Positions 7,893-17,451 are shown, counted from the stretch's first letter. The stretch: DNA of 64,000 nucleotides from Alteromonas_F sp964429915 (GCA_964429915.1 CAYSDZ010000013.1:1-64000), one strand, 5' to 3'. A program made the numbers and translations. The notes: generated from the sequence alone by a model not told the origin.

Positions 7893-9359
7893 ATGACAAC
7901 ACATTTCATAAAGGGTACTTGGGTAAATGGACAAGGACATCATTTTCAGTCTATTAATCCTGCAAAAAACACGCTTGTGTGGGATGGAAAAAGCGCTTCT
8001 CAAACTCAGGTGGATAGTGCAGTGCAAGCGGCTCGCGAAGCGTCTGTAGAGTGGGCACTCTTAGCAGTTGAAAAACGCTTGGACTACGTTAAAAAGTACG
8101 CTGACATTCTCAGCGAAAATAAAGACGCGATGGCGAAGGTGATAGCCGAAGATACAGGGAAGCCGCTGTGGGAAACGGCAACTGAAGTTTCAGCAATGAT
8201 AGGCAAAATAGGCATTTCTGAACGAGCGTTTTTCGAACGCACTGGCACAGTCGAAAATAGTATGCCCGTAGGCAAAGCGGTTATTCGACACAAACCGCAT
8301 GGCGTAGTCGCCGTATTTGGTCCCTATAACTTTCCTGGCCACCTCCCCAATGGACACATTGTACCTGCTCTGATCGCGGGAAACACAGTGGTCTTTAAAC
8401 CTAGTGAACTTACTCCCGTAGTTGCGCAATTAATGGTTGAATACTGGCAACAGGCAGGCTTGCCGAATGGTGTGCTAAATTTAGTGCAAGGCGAGGTCGA
8501 CACGGGTAAGTGTTTGGCGAGCCATGCAGACATCGATGGGCTATTTTTCACTGGAAGCTCACGGACAGGTAAGCTACTACACGAACAATTTGCCGGCCAT
8601 CCGGGAAAAATTCTTGCCTTAGAAATGGGAGGCAATAATCCACTGCTGGTCAGTGACGTTGAAAACATCGATGCCGCTGTTCATGATATTGTTCAATCCG
8701 CTTTTATCACCAGTGGGCAGCGCTGCACATGTGCAAGACGACTCCTTTTACCAAAAGGTGAAAGGGGTAACAGACTGTTGAAGCGATTGATTGACGTAAC
8801 GCAAAAAATCAAAGTGGGTGAGTATGACAGCGAACAGCAACCCTTTATGGGCGCAATGATTTCAAAGCAAGCCGCCATGTCGATGGTCGACGTGCAAACG
8901 TCGCTTGAGTCGATCGGTGGTGAAGTATTAGTAAAATTAACGCATCTCGATACGCAGACAGGCTTAGTCAGCCCAGGCATTGTTGATGTGACTAGCTGCT
9001 TGTCTCAACTTCCCGATGAAGAACACTTTGGTCCGTTATTGAAAGTGATTCGGTATGATTCCTTTGACGATGCCATTGCCGAAGCAAACAATACAAAATA
9101 CGGGCTATCTGCAGGTTTGTTGTCTGACAATCCAGCCGATTATGACTACTTTTTGGCAAGGATTCGGGCCGGAATTGTTAATTGGAACCGTCCCATTACC
9201 GGTGCGAGTAGTGCTGCACCTTTTGGTGGAATCGGCGAGAGTGGTAATCATAGGGCCAGTGCCTACTATGCAGCCGACTATTGCGCTTATCCCGTTGCAT
9301 CAGTAGAACTAGACAAAGTAACCTTACCAAGCACGCTCAATCACGGCCTAAGTCTTTAA
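7893..9359 (+). CDS. astD: N-succinylglutamate 5-semialdehyde dehydrogenase
   Basis: The 488-residue aldehyde dehydrogenase has the NAD-binding FKPSELTP, FTGSSRTG, the general-base LEMGGNNP and the nucleophile in GQRCTCARR (Cys). The N-terminus (HFIKGTWVNGQG) and the length match AstD, which oxidises N-succinylglutamate semialdehyde to N-succinylglutamate. It has a strong AAGGAAACCGA ribosome site and ends nine bases before the DUF1338 gene, so the four genes form one operon for arginine/ornithine use as carbon and nitrogen source. Confidence 0.94.
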   Translation: MTTHFIKGTWVNGQGHHFQSINPAKNTLVWDGKSASQTQVDSAVQAAREASVEWALLAVEKRLDYVKKYADILSENKDAMAKVIAEDTGKPLWETATEVSAMIGKIGISERAFFERTGTVENSMPVGKAVIRHKPHGVVAVFGPYNFPGHLPNGHIVPALIAGNTVVFKPSELTPVVAQLMVEYWQQAGLPNGVLNLVQGEVDTGKCLASHADIDGLFFTGSSRTGKLLHEQFAGHPGKILALEMGGNNPLLVSDVENIDAAVHDIVQSAFITSGQRCTCARRLLLPKGERGNRLLKRLIDVTQKIKVGEYDSEQQPFMGAMISKQAAMSMVDVQTSLESIGGEVLVKLTHLDTQTGLVSPGIVDVTSCLSQLPDEEHFGPLLKVIRYDSFDDAIAEANNTKYGLSAGLLSDNPADYDYFLARIRAGIVNWNRPITGASSAAPFGGIGESGNHRASAYYAADYCAYPVASVELDKVTLPSTLNHGLSL

Positions 9360-9368
9360 GGAGATTTC

Positions 9369-10175
9369 ATGCATCATTCCATCGACGCTCTGTTTTCAGC
9401 TTTGTGGCAAGACTACACTGCTATTACGCCCTCTGCGCAGGCCATTCATACGTTACTGAAACAGCATTCTGGTAACGACGAAATCATTAATGACCATGTT
9501 GCATTTCGCACCTTTAACTTGGCAAAAACACAATTAAGCAAACTCGCAGCACATTTCGAAGCCTTAGGGTATTCTGCACAAGGCGATTATAATTTTGAAG
9601 CTAAAAAGCTCACAGCCAAACATTATCAACATGAAGATTTAACAAAGCCAAAAGTATTTATAAGCGAGCTTCGCGTAGAAGAGCTTTCTGACAAGGCGCA
9701 AACCATTATTCATACTATGTTGGAACGATTTGACGAGAGTTTGACCGCAAACGACAACTTTCTTTACTCTGGTACGCACTGGCAAGTCTCTCAAACCGAT
9801 TACCGCACCCTTTTGGCTGAAAGCGAATACGCTGCATGGATGGCAGCATGGGGCTTTCGAGCAAACCATTTTACAGTGAGCGTGAATCATTTAGACGCTG
9901 TGCCGGATTTACTTACCACCAACCAAATTTTAAAAGATGCAGGTTATGTGCTGAACGCCGCTGGCGGCGAAATTAAAGGCGGTAAAGAGGTGTGTCTTGC
10001 CCAATCATCTACTATGGCAGACAAAATGCCAGTAAAGTTAAGCGATGCGGAATTAACTATACCCAGTTGCTTTTACGAATTTGCTGAACGCTTCCCGCTT
10101 CCAAATGGAGAGCTGTATCACGGCTTTGTCGCGGCCTCAGCAGATAAAATTTTTGAAAGTACGAATTCGAGTTGA
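9369..10175 (+). CDS. DUF1338 protein, HglS/YdcJ-type dioxygenase-like
   Basis: The 268-residue protein begins with LFSALWQDYTAITPSAQ and has NDHVAFRTFN near residue 41 and RANHFTVSVNHL near 168, whose histidines match metal ligands expected in DUF1338. Characterised relatives (HglS/YdcJ) are Fe(II) enzymes converting 2-oxoadipate to 2-hydroxyglutarate in lysine breakdown; that activity is known for the family, not shown here. It has an excellent AAGGAG site and lies nine bases after astD, as in other marine gammaproteobacteria, so a role linked to arginine/ornithine/lysine catabolism is likely. It is shorter than YdcJ. Confidence 0.8.
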   Translation: MHHSIDALFSALWQDYTAITPSAQAIHTLLKQHSGNDEIINDHVAFRTFNLAKTQLSKLAAHFEALGYSAQGDYNFEAKKLTAKHYQHEDLTKPKVFISELRVEELSDKAQTIIHTMLERFDESLTANDNFLYSGTHWQVSQTDYRTLLAESEYAAWMAAWGFRANHFTVSVNHLDAVPDLLTTNQILKDAGYVLNAAGGEIKGGKEVCLAQSSTMADKMPVKLSDAELTIPSCFYEFAERFPLPNGELYHGFVAASADKIFESTNSS

Positions 10176-10803
10176 TCTAATTTAAATTTGGAGTTAGTCA
10201 AAGGAGCTACTCTTACCCTAAGCACTTATTTCCGTTTTTAATGTGATGTTGAGGTTAATAATTCAGACTGCGCAGCAAAAACGTTATGTAGGATAGACCG
10301 TTGCTTAAAAACAGTATCTAACCTATTAAGAAGACTTTATGACTGAGTTTGTATGCATGATTGGCGCAAGTCTGCTTTTCAGGACTATTGTTCAATAGCT
10401 CGACCTAATCCTAATCCTAATNNNNNNNNNNNNNNNNNNNNNNNNNNNNNNNNNNNNNNNNNNNNNNNNNNNNNNNNNNNNNNNNNNNNNNNNNNNNNNN
10501 NNNNNNNNNNNNNNNNNNNNNCCTAATCCTAATCCTAATAATTATAGTGCCAAATAAAAGAAAGAAACAAAATAATATTAAGACTCAGCGTTTCGCTTAC
10601 TTGAGTTTTATTTACCGAATTTGAACAACTAAAAAAACCAATTGATCACATTGTAAACAAAAAATATTAAAAATGATGCTTTTTGACTTGTTTTGACTTT
10701 TTGAAATGGTATTATAAATTTTTACAATAACTTAACAAATTTGTGCAAAAGATGCGTAAATTTTAAAAGTATCAACTTGTGAAACACTAAGAGATTGAAA
10801 TTT
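10176..10803. other. intergenic region with scaffold gap, upstream of the TonB receptor
   Basis: No credible gene is seen on either side of the N run (10422-10521). The right part is strongly AT-rich and should carry the receptor promoter. A TTGAAA at 10701 and TACAAT at 10723, 16 bases apart, are a possible -35/-10 pair. No clear terminator is visible for the ast operon. Confidence 0.4.
10404..10539. repeat. hexanucleotide (CCTAAT)n repeat split by a 100-N gap
   Basis: Three perfect CCTAAT units end at the gap (10404-10421) and three begin after it (10522-10539). The assembler probably failed in a longer tandem array, so the true copy number is unknown. It lies about 265 bases upstream of the TonB receptor start. 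Confidence 0.75.
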
Positions 10804-13800
10804 ATGAAAAATAACAAGCCAAGTATAAATAAAGCACTCCTCTGTCATTCTGCAGCACTACTTTTAACTGTGAGCACACCGACTGTTATCGCTCAAGAAG
10901 TGAGTAATGCTGTTAAGAAAAATCAACCTGAAAGTGTCGAAGTTATCGAAGTTTCAGGTGTAAGAGAATCCCTAGAAGACGCACTTAACGTAAAACGAAG
11001 CGCTTCTTCGATTGTTGACGCCATTTCTGCGTCAGATATCGATGCTTTACCTGCTCTCGATTTAGGTGAGGCACTACAAGCTATTCCCGGTATTCAGCTT
11101 AATGATGACCAAGAAGGTCGTTTAAATTCTATCAGTTTGCGTGGTTTAGGCGGCGGATTTATTTTGACCACTGCATTTGGTCAGTCGTTTGCCACACCAG
11201 CACCTGCTGGTAACCTAAATGCCGTGGGCTCGCCAAACCCTTTCGCTGCCTTTGAAGGTACAGTTTTCGATGGAGTAACGGTTGTCAAAACGCCAACGGC
11301 TGATTTACAAGCTGGGGGACTTGCAGGTATCGTAGATAAAAAGCTTCAACAAGCGTTGTCAAAAAAAGACGGACAATTGAAAGGTCAAATCGGAACGCGT
11401 TTTGAAGAATTATCTGGCATCGCTGATCCAAATTTTAATTTTTCAGCAGTCAAACACCTCATCGACGATAAGTTGGGTGTGGCGTTCAAAATAGCCGGGT
11501 CTGGTCAACGTTTCCGCCGCGATACATTTATCATCAGTGATTACGTCGGTTTGGAAAGTATCAATGCTGACGGAGTAAGAGTTGATAATGGCCGCGCAAC
11601 AAACTTGCAAGCATTCAGAGACGCAAACAACATACCAGAAGATGCAGTAGTATTCGTACCACGACGAGCCAATAATTCATCTGAATTCAGTGATGGGGAC
11701 AGACTTTCCGTAACAGGTAACATTGAGTATCGCGTAAATGATAATCTTAAAGTAGGCGCACATCTCCTTTTCTCTGAAAGGGATTTAAGTGACGGCACAA
11801 AAGAAGCGACTACCTTTGCTCCTGGTTTTAACAGAAACAGGGTTGATAGAGATTTTTTCAGTACATCGGTTGAATTAGATTTAGAAACCGAGGCGTTTGC
11901 ATTTGACCAAGACGCAAATGGAAATACCATTTTCAGTGCCCCTAGCTTTAGTTTTGTCAATGGTTCGAGACAAAACGAAAATCGCAGAACAACCTTCAGA
12001 GAGCTTTCTCAAGGTGTTATATTTTACGGCAACTACATTGCTGGCGATTGGACATTGGATGCAAAGGGAACCATTTCTCAAGCTGAAAACAACTTTGAAA
12101 ACGTCGGTATTAGTTTTAATACAACAGAAGATTTCAGAGCTGCAACACCAACTTTCAGAGATTCCGATGGAGTGAGACGTAACGTTCCTTCTGTAGGAAC
12201 GGGCTTTAATGGTGTTATCAATCTTGCAGACGGTAGCGCGGGGAATATAGTGATTTCCGGTGATCTCGACACTGAATATGTATATAACGATCTTGCATTT
12301 ACAGCTACCAATTTAAGTGCATCTTCAGTAAACTCGATATCAGATGCAAACCAAGGTAGACGGTTAAGTTTTGCAGTAAATGGCCGTGTGCGAGACCTAA
12401 ACAGAGACTTAAACAGTTTTGAATTTAACGCACAGCGTTATACTGACTTTGGTTTTGGAGATGGATTGCGTTTTGATTCGGTTAAGTTTGGTGGACGTTT
12501 TCAACGAGAAGAGTTAAATAGTATAGACCAAAGACAGGGACTAGCTGGTGTTGATATTACAAACATTTCAGATGTATTTTTAACGGATGATACCATCGAG
12601 TCTGACGGTACCGCCTTTTTCAACGGCAATATTCCGGGAACCTTTGACAATACTTCAGGCTGGTTAACCATCAACAATTCACTAGCCATTTCTACCTTAC
12701 AGCAAAACATTGCAGCCAGCTCATTGGAGATTCCAACTGCGACAAGTTTTAGTGAACCTAACCCTGATGTGGTACGAAATAGAACAGGCTTCTTTGACAC
12801 TCAAGATAGAAACAGTGGCCTACCTACTAACCTTTCGTTTAATTTCGGTGCTCAGCAAGACGTAACTGCGGCTTACCTATTAACTAATATTTCGGGTGAG
12901 CTAGGCTCTGTTTTTTACTCGGGTAATATTGGTGTTCGACACATAAGTACAGACAATACGTTTAATGGTTTCGAAACACAGGTAGACGATCGTGGAAGAA
13001 ATGGTGTGGCCGTGCCTAGTGTATTTGAAGATAGTTATAGCCATAACCTTATTTCTGCTAACGTTGCATTTGAATTAACCGACGATATTATTCTTCGTTC
13101 TGCGTTTTATCAAGGCATAGTACGGCCTAATCTGTTAGCCCAAAGACCAACTGCGGGTGTACGAGGGGGAAGTCAAAATGTAAGACTAGATTTACCTGCT
13201 GCGACCGTTCGTCCTTATGAAGCTGATAACTTTGACTTGTCTCTAGAATGGTACAACCGAGACGGTAGTGCAATTTCTATTGGCTATTTTAATAAAAAGA
13301 TATCTAACTTGTTCGACCGAGCAGAAGGCTTCTGCCCAGCACCGGGCGAAAATGACATTGTTGATAGATTGCTTGGGCCTGTTCAAAGAATCGAAGATTC
13401 AGCGAATGAGCTTGGCTTTGCATGTCAACAAGTCATACCTACTATCGACGACGACGGCAATGAAATTTTACGTGACGTAACTATAAATCAACCTATTAAT
13501 ACTGACGGTGAAATTGCCGTAAATGGTTGGGAATTGGCCATTCAGCAGAAGTTAGACTTCTTGCCATATCCTTGGAACGGTTTCGGTGGTGTATTTAACT
13601 ACACATCTTTGAGAAACAGTGAGAGTGAAGGCGTCAACCCGCTTTCTCGAGTATCTCCTCGCTCATACAACCTGATAGGTTATTGGGAAAACAAAGTATG
13701 GAGTTTCCGACTAGGCTATAACTGGCGTGCTGACCAACAACTGCAGGGAGCAAATGGTTTCTTAGGTTTTGGTATTAGAACAAGAGAGGCAGTAGAAAGG

Positions 13801-13971
13801 TTAGACTTTGCAGGCTCATACAAGATAACTAAGAAAACACAGCTGACTTTCAGAGCCTTTAATTTAACGGATCAAATTCAAAGAGAATTCCAAGGAAATG
13901 ATTCAAGAGCTTTACGGCGTTTGACGTACTCCGGAAGAAGATATCAGTTCTTGGTGAGCCATAGGTTCTAA
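10804..13971 (+). CDS. large TonB-dependent outer-membrane receptor
   Basis: The 1055-residue protein has a signal peptide ending near VIAQE, a short linker, a plug domain (about residues 50-200: VEVIEVSGVRESL is the TonB box region; DLGEALQAIPGIQL and ISLRGLGG are plug motifs), then a beta-barrel ending in an aromatic residue (SHRF). It imports a large substrate, energised by TonB-ExbBD; the substrate cannot be read from sequence, and receptors of this size in Alteromonadales often handle glycans or other polymers. The ATG at 10804 has AAGAG about ten bases upstream; a TTG at 10795 is too close to it. It is a single-gene unit closed by a terminator. Confidence 0.88.
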   Translation: MKNNKPSINKALLCHSAALLLTVSTPTVIAQEVSNAVKKNQPESVEVIEVSGVRESLEDALNVKRSASSIVDAISASDIDALPALDLGEALQAIPGIQLNDDQEGRLNSISLRGLGGGFILTTAFGQSFATPAPAGNLNAVGSPNPFAAFEGTVFDGVTVVKTPTADLQAGGLAGIVDKKLQQALSKKDGQLKGQIGTRFEELSGIADPNFNFSAVKHLIDDKLGVAFKIAGSGQRFRRDTFIISDYVGLESINADGVRVDNGRATNLQAFRDANNIPEDAVVFVPRRANNSSEFSDGDRLSVTGNIEYRVNDNLKVGAHLLFSERDLSDGTKEATTFAPGFNRNRVDRDFFSTSVELDLETEAFAFDQDANGNTIFSAPSFSFVNGSRQNENRRTTFRELSQGVIFYGNYIAGDWTLDAKGTISQAENNFENVGISFNTTEDFRAATPTFRDSDGVRRNVPSVGTGFNGVINLADGSAGNIVISGDLDTEYVYNDLAFTATNLSASSVNSISDANQGRRLSFAVNGRVRDLNRDLNSFEFNAQRYTDFGFGDGLRFDSVKFGGRFQREELNSIDQRQGLAGVDITNISDVFLTDDTIESDGTAFFNGNIPGTFDNTSGWLTINNSLAISTLQQNIAASSLEIPTATSFSEPNPDVVRNRTGFFDTQDRNSGLPTNLSFNFGAQQDVTAAYLLTNISGELGSVFYSGNIGVRHISTDNTFNGFETQVDDRGRNGVAVPSVFEDSYSHNLISANVAFELTDDIILRSAFYQGIVRPNLLAQRPTAGVRGGSQNVRLDLPAATVRPYEADNFDLSLEWYNRDGSAISIGYFNKKISNLFDRAEGFCPAPGENDIVDRLLGPVQRIEDSANELGFACQQVIPTIDDDGNEILRDVTINQPINTDGEIAVNGWELAIQQKLDFLPYPWNGFGGVFNYTSLRNSESEGVNPLSRVSPRSYNLIGYWENKVWSFRLGYNWRADQQLQGANGFLGFGIRTREAVERLDFAGSYKITKKTQLTFRAFNLTDQIQREFQGNDSRALRRLTYSGRRYQFLVSHRF

Positions 13972-14028
13972 GAGAAATTGGTAACATTCCGTCAAGTAAA
14001 CCAAAGCTTGACGATGCCAACTAACACA

Positions 14029-14060
14029 AATCCTATGACTACGGTCATGGGATTTTTTTA
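14029..14060 (+). terminator. intrinsic terminator of the TonB receptor gene
   Basis: An 11-bp stem (AATCCTATGAC with GTCATGGGATT, one G-T pair) closes a TACG tetraloop and is followed by seven T. C(UACG)G loops are unusually stable in RNA. Confidence 0.9.
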
Positions 14061-14304
14061 ATCATTTACTACAAACATTGCCTAATAGTCTTCGCATATT
14101 AAGCGCCAACCTGGCTACTTGCTCCTAAACCATTAAAAGTGTTTAGCTATTCTAAGAAACACTTACTTTTTCCTTGTAACACCTAAATCTTAATACTCGA
14201 TACCGTACTTCAACGCTTTGTGAAAATTCAAAGTAATTAACTTTGCCACTATAAGAAAGAGCAACTATCCTTTACAAAATACGAACAAATCTTAGGATAG
14301 ATAT
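14061..14304. other. intergenic region upstream of the chemotaxis receptor gene
   Basis: Nothing is seen apart from the promoter region expected for the receptor gene and its ribosome site (TTAGGATAG). I looked for a sigma-28 flagellar promoter and found only a poorly spaced match. Confidence 0.5.
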
Positions 14305-15789
14305 ATGCTGTACCCATGGCATGCATTTGCTCATCGTATTTTTACCGGACTCATCGTTTTACAATATATTGCCTCTATCGGCCTTGCTTTGTTGCAAGGC
14401 CAGCTGCTAGGTACTTTGTTTATTGCAACATTATTTGCTGTGCCACCTTTATTTTTAATCAAAGTTGCCCCTAGCCAAGCGATAACTCGCCACTCAGTTG
14501 CGATTGCAACGCAATTATTGACGGCATTACACATTCACCAAGCAGTGGGTTTGACTGAGATCCACTTTGAAATTTTCACTCTCCTAGCGATTTTGAGTGT
14601 TTACAGAGATTGGAAAATCATAGCATCTGCTGTGGCATTAATTGCCGTTCACCATCTCTCTTTTTTACTGGCCCAAACGAACGGTTTAGGAGTATTCATT
14701 TTTGAACAAGGCCATGCTGTTTGGGGTATCTTGTTTCTGCATGCTTTCTTTGCAGTTGTTCAAGGTGTAGCTTTAATGTTCATTGCCAAAAACGCTCACA
14801 AAGAAGCCATTACCGCTTTCGCTGTTTCGTCAAACATCGAACACATCGTATCAAATGGTAGAATCAACGTTGTTGACAAAAATATCACGAATGCTGAGGG
14901 CAAAACGGTATCTCATTTTAACCTCTTGCTCGATTCGCTCTCTGAACTTGTCGGTGTAGTGAAGAAAGACGGTAAACATGCAACCGCAATGTCGACTACA
15001 ATTTCAGAAACGTCGGAAAAAATTATTGTCGATGCGCGTAAGAATCAAAAAGAAGTCGAGAACATAACCAATGCTTTAGAGCAAGTGAAAGTAACCAACC
15101 AATCTGTCGTTCAAAACATCGAACAGGTATCCGGTTTAAGTTCTGATGCTCGTACTGAAACAGGCAACAGTAAAGATCAAATTGATAAGAATCTCAACGA
15201 AGCAAGGCAACTTAAGCTTGAAATGGAAACAGCGGTAAAAACTATTAACGAACTGTCTAAAATGTGTAACGACATTGATACCTTTATGTCTTCAATTAAA
15301 GCCATTGCTGAACAAACCAATCTCTTAGCGTTAAATGCCGCTATTGAATCGGCTCGAGCCGGTGAACATGGACGTGGCTTCGCAGTGGTTGCCGATGAGG
15401 TTCGCTCCCTTGCAACTAAAACGGGTGAAAATGCGGCAGAAATCAGCGAGATAACCGAAAAGCTTGTGAATAACGCCAAACAAGCAACGACCTTTATATC
15501 GAGCTGCGCTGAAAAAGTAGAAAACTCGGTAACAAGCACTACTTCTACTAGCGAAACAATGGCAGACATCAGTGAAATGATCACGCGCCTTGCTGATAAT
15601 ATTAAGTCCGTCGAAACTTCAACCAATGAACAGCGCGTAATGTCAGAAAAAATCACTGATTCAGCGGAAAGGCTTACGACTTCAGGCGCATATCAATTAG
15701 ATCAATTGGAGCAGAACGTAGTCGAGCTAGGTGCGCTCAAAGAAAGCTTAGTGCATTTAGACAATGCACTGGCTAAATTTGAAACCTGA
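14305..15789 (+). CDS. methyl-accepting chemotaxis protein with polytopic membrane sensor
   Basis: The 494-residue protein has about six transmembrane helices in the first 170 residues and no sizeable periplasmic loop, so it probably senses a membrane-borne or intracellular cue. The helix-loop text HFEIFTLLAILSVYRDWK..., then VALIAVHHLSF, recurs in marine chemoreceptors. No HAMP domain is obvious. The signalling hairpin is at about 330-390 with the kinase-contact tip AEQTNLLALNAAIESARAGE and GRGFAVVADEVRSLA, flanked by long coiled coils. It controls the CheA-CheW array. Its stop is 18 bases before the following DUF6436-like gene. Confidence 0.93.
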   Translation: MLYPWHAFAHRIFTGLIVLQYIASIGLALLQGQLLGTLFIATLFAVPPLFLIKVAPSQAITRHSVAIATQLLTALHIHQAVGLTEIHFEIFTLLAILSVYRDWKIIASAVALIAVHHLSFLLAQTNGLGVFIFEQGHAVWGILFLHAFFAVVQGVALMFIAKNAHKEAITAFAVSSNIEHIVSNGRINVVDKNITNAEGKTVSHFNLLLDSLSELVGVVKKDGKHATAMSTTISETSEKIIVDARKNQKEVENITNALEQVKVTNQSVVQNIEQVSGLSSDARTETGNSKDQIDKNLNEARQLKLEMETAVKTINELSKMCNDIDTFMSSIKAIAEQTNLLALNAAIESARAGEHGRGFAVVADEVRSLATKTGENAAEISEITEKLVNNAKQATTFISSCAEKVENSVTSTTSTSETMADISEMITRLADNIKSVETSTNEQRVMSEKITDSAERLTTSGAYQLDQLEQNVVELGALKESLVHLDNALAKFET

Positions 15790-15807
15790 GCCAAAGACAA
15801 CGGAGCA

Positions 15808-16356
15808 ATGCGTATATTTCAAGTACTGTTTGTTGTTTGGGTAGCCGCGTCGATAACTGCATTGTTTTTTTTCATACCCCGACCAAATACCCTTTTCGAT
15901 GATGGTCGACTATACCAAGCGGCAAAAACGCGTCTTTTCGACCAGAAAATAAGTGCCATCGCCCAAGCTCATTTGGGAAAAGATATTGCTCTCACAGTGA
16001 TTCATTTTTCTAGTGCAGCGCATTGTTTATGTGAACCCATCGCTCGTAGACATATTCAGTCTGTAAAAAAAGTCATCTCCACATCAGGCGGTACTAGCGT
16101 TGACGTAACCCTTCACAATCACTCAGATTGGCTTGACGTAATACCTGCAACGCCTGCTGTTGCTGTATTTGATAGCCAAGGTAACCTATCGTATTTAGGC
16201 CCGTATTCAACAGGAACAGGTTGCTTTACAAGCAATGGAATAGTAGAAAATTATATTAATAAGCAATCAATGATAGGCTCAACTGTCCTGTCAGACGCTG
16301 AAGGTTGCTATTGCCGGACGGCATCTTCACGCCAGCATCTAAACAAAGCGATATAA
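15808..16356 (+). CDS. membrane-anchored thioredoxin-like protein (DUF6436-like)
   Basis: The 182-residue product has one N-terminal transmembrane helix (VLFVVWVAASITALFFFI), then a periplasmic domain. The SSAAHCLCEPIARRH segment resembles a thioredoxin-type CxC active-site helix and ATPAVAVFDSQGNLSYLGPYS resembles a thioredoxin cis-Pro strand; the C-terminal GCYC adds two more cysteines. I assign it from memory to the DUF6436 family; a redox role is inference. CGGAG precedes the ATG, and it follows the chemotaxis receptor by 18 bases, so they may share a transcript. Confidence 0.65.
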   Translation: MRIFQVLFVVWVAASITALFFFIPRPNTLFDDGRLYQAAKTRLFDQKISAIAQAHLGKDIALTVIHFSSAAHCLCEPIARRHIQSVKKVISTSGGTSVDVTLHNHSDWLDVIPATPAVAVFDSQGNLSYLGPYSTGTGCFTSNGIVENYINKQSMIGSTVLSDAEGCYCRTASSRQHLNKAI

Positions 16357-16399
16357 AATCAGACGGCGTATTCTGAATCCTGTATACGAATTTTAGGCT

Positions 16400-17053
16400 A
16401 TGAAAGTCATTAAAAAGAAACCCAAATACCTGCTCGTAGAAATGATGGCTTTGTTTGTTTTTTGCCCCGTTATGTTGGGTTTAGCTATCCCCATGGCAGC
16501 CAAACTTTGTGCAGTGGGGTTAAGCTTACTGTACGGGATCATTTGTGCCTACAAAATAGGCGTATTCAAATGTAAGACTCGCCCCCCTTTATCACAGTCA
16601 CATTTAACGCTAATTTTCGCGCGCTTTTTCTTATTTGCGCTTTTGTCTTGTTGTGGAATGTGGCTATATGCACCTGAAAAACTCTTTTACGTCGTGATCC
16701 ATCACCCCAAATTATGGGTCACGATGAGTTTGGTTTACACTTTTTTATCAGTTGTTCCGCAAGAATTTTTTTATCGTTCTTTTTTCTTCAAACGCTATTA
16801 TTCTTGGCTACATCTACAGTATGGATTTAGTGTGTTTTTATTAATAAATGCCTCGTTGTTTTGTTTCGCTCATTTCTTTTTGCACAATACCTTGGTATAC
16901 ATACTGACTTTCTGTGGGGGAGTTATTTTCACCTTGAGTTACAAAAAGCATCAGTCTTTGTGGTTAGTGTCTGCTGAGCATAGCGCTTATGGCCTGTGGT
17001 TATTCACTCTTGGCATGGGCGATATGTTGGCGTTTCCTGGTAGCCCCACATGA
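16400..17053 (+). CDS. CPBP-family intramembrane glutamic protease
   Basis: The 217-residue protein is highly hydrophobic with about six to seven membrane helices. It has the three CPBP/CAAX-protease motifs in order: PQEFFYR near residue 124 (a variant of EExxxR, with Gln in place of the first Glu), FCFAHF near 155 (FxxxH) and HSAYGL near 196. Family members cleave or process membrane peptides; the substrate here is unknown. The last four bases overlap the start of arfB (ATGA), indicating coupling. Confidence 0.8.
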   Translation: MKVIKKKPKYLLVEMMALFVFCPVMLGLAIPMAAKLCAVGLSLLYGIICAYKIGVFKCKTRPPLSQSHLTLIFARFFLFALLSCCGMWLYAPEKLFYVVIHHPKLWVTMSLVYTFLSVVPQEFFYRSFFFKRYYSWLHLQYGFSVFLLINASLFCFAHFFLHNTLVYILTFCGGVIFTLSYKKHQSLWLVSAEHSAYGLWLFTLGMGDMLAFPGSPT

Positions 17054-17451
17054 TAGAGTTAAGCGCATTAATGCCGTCTATCGAATTGTCTGCAATTCGC
17101 GCACAAGGCGCGGGTGGACAAAATGTTAACAAAGTATCTAGTGCGATTCATTTACGCTTTAATATTCATACCTCTGCCTTACCAGAGCCGGTTAAACAGC
17201 GTTTGTTGAACAGTGCTGATAGCCGTATCACTCAGCAGGGTGAAATCATCATTAAATCGCAAAGCTACCGCACGCAAGAACTGAATAAGCAAGACAGTCT
17301 GCGTCGTTTGTTAGCCATCATTGAACACGCCTCGAAAGAAAAGAAGCCGAGAAGAAAAACGAAACCTTCCAAAGCCTCCCAAAAGAAACGGCTAGATAGC
17401 AAGAAAAAGGCAGGTGCCAAAAAAGCCTTACGCGCTAAACCACTTCCCTAA
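17050..17451 (+). CDS. arfB: alternative ribosome-rescue factor ArfB (YaeJ-type peptidyl-tRNA hydrolase)
   Basis: The 133-residue protein has the class I release-factor core with the catalytic GGQ in RAQGAGGQNVNKVSSAIHL and a long basic C-terminal tail (KKPRRKTKPSKASQKKRLDS) that enters the empty mRNA channel of stalled ribosomes. It hydrolyses peptidyl-tRNA on non-stop complexes, a backup for tmRNA. Length and architecture match E. coli ArfB. Its ATG overlaps the CPBP protease stop. Confidence 0.94.
   Translation: MIELSALMPSIELSAIRAQGAGGQNVNKVSSAIHLRFNIHTSALPEPVKQRLLNSADSRITQQGEIIIKSQSYRTQELNKQDSLRRLLAIIEHASKEKKPRRKTKPSKASQKKRLDSKKKAGAKKALRAKPLP

Noticed and set aside
8324..8668. 114-residue minus-strand frame inside astD
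   Set aside because: It lies wholly within a strongly supported gene, has no ribosome site and no recognisable sequence.
10337..10399. Nineteen-codon frame before the hexanucleotide repeat
   Set aside because: No proper ribosome site or neighbour supports it, and it is short enough to occur by chance.
11541..11960. 139-residue minus-strand frame inside the TonB receptor
   Set aside because: It is an antisense shadow of a well supported gene.
14240..14304. Sigma-28 flagellar promoter before the chemoreceptor
   Set aside because: A GCCACTAT element is present but no -35 box has the correct spacing.
15177..15656. 159-residue minus-strand frame inside the chemoreceptor
   Set aside because: It is an antisense shadow of the coiled-coil signalling domain; the apparent hydrophobicity comes from complementing charged codons.
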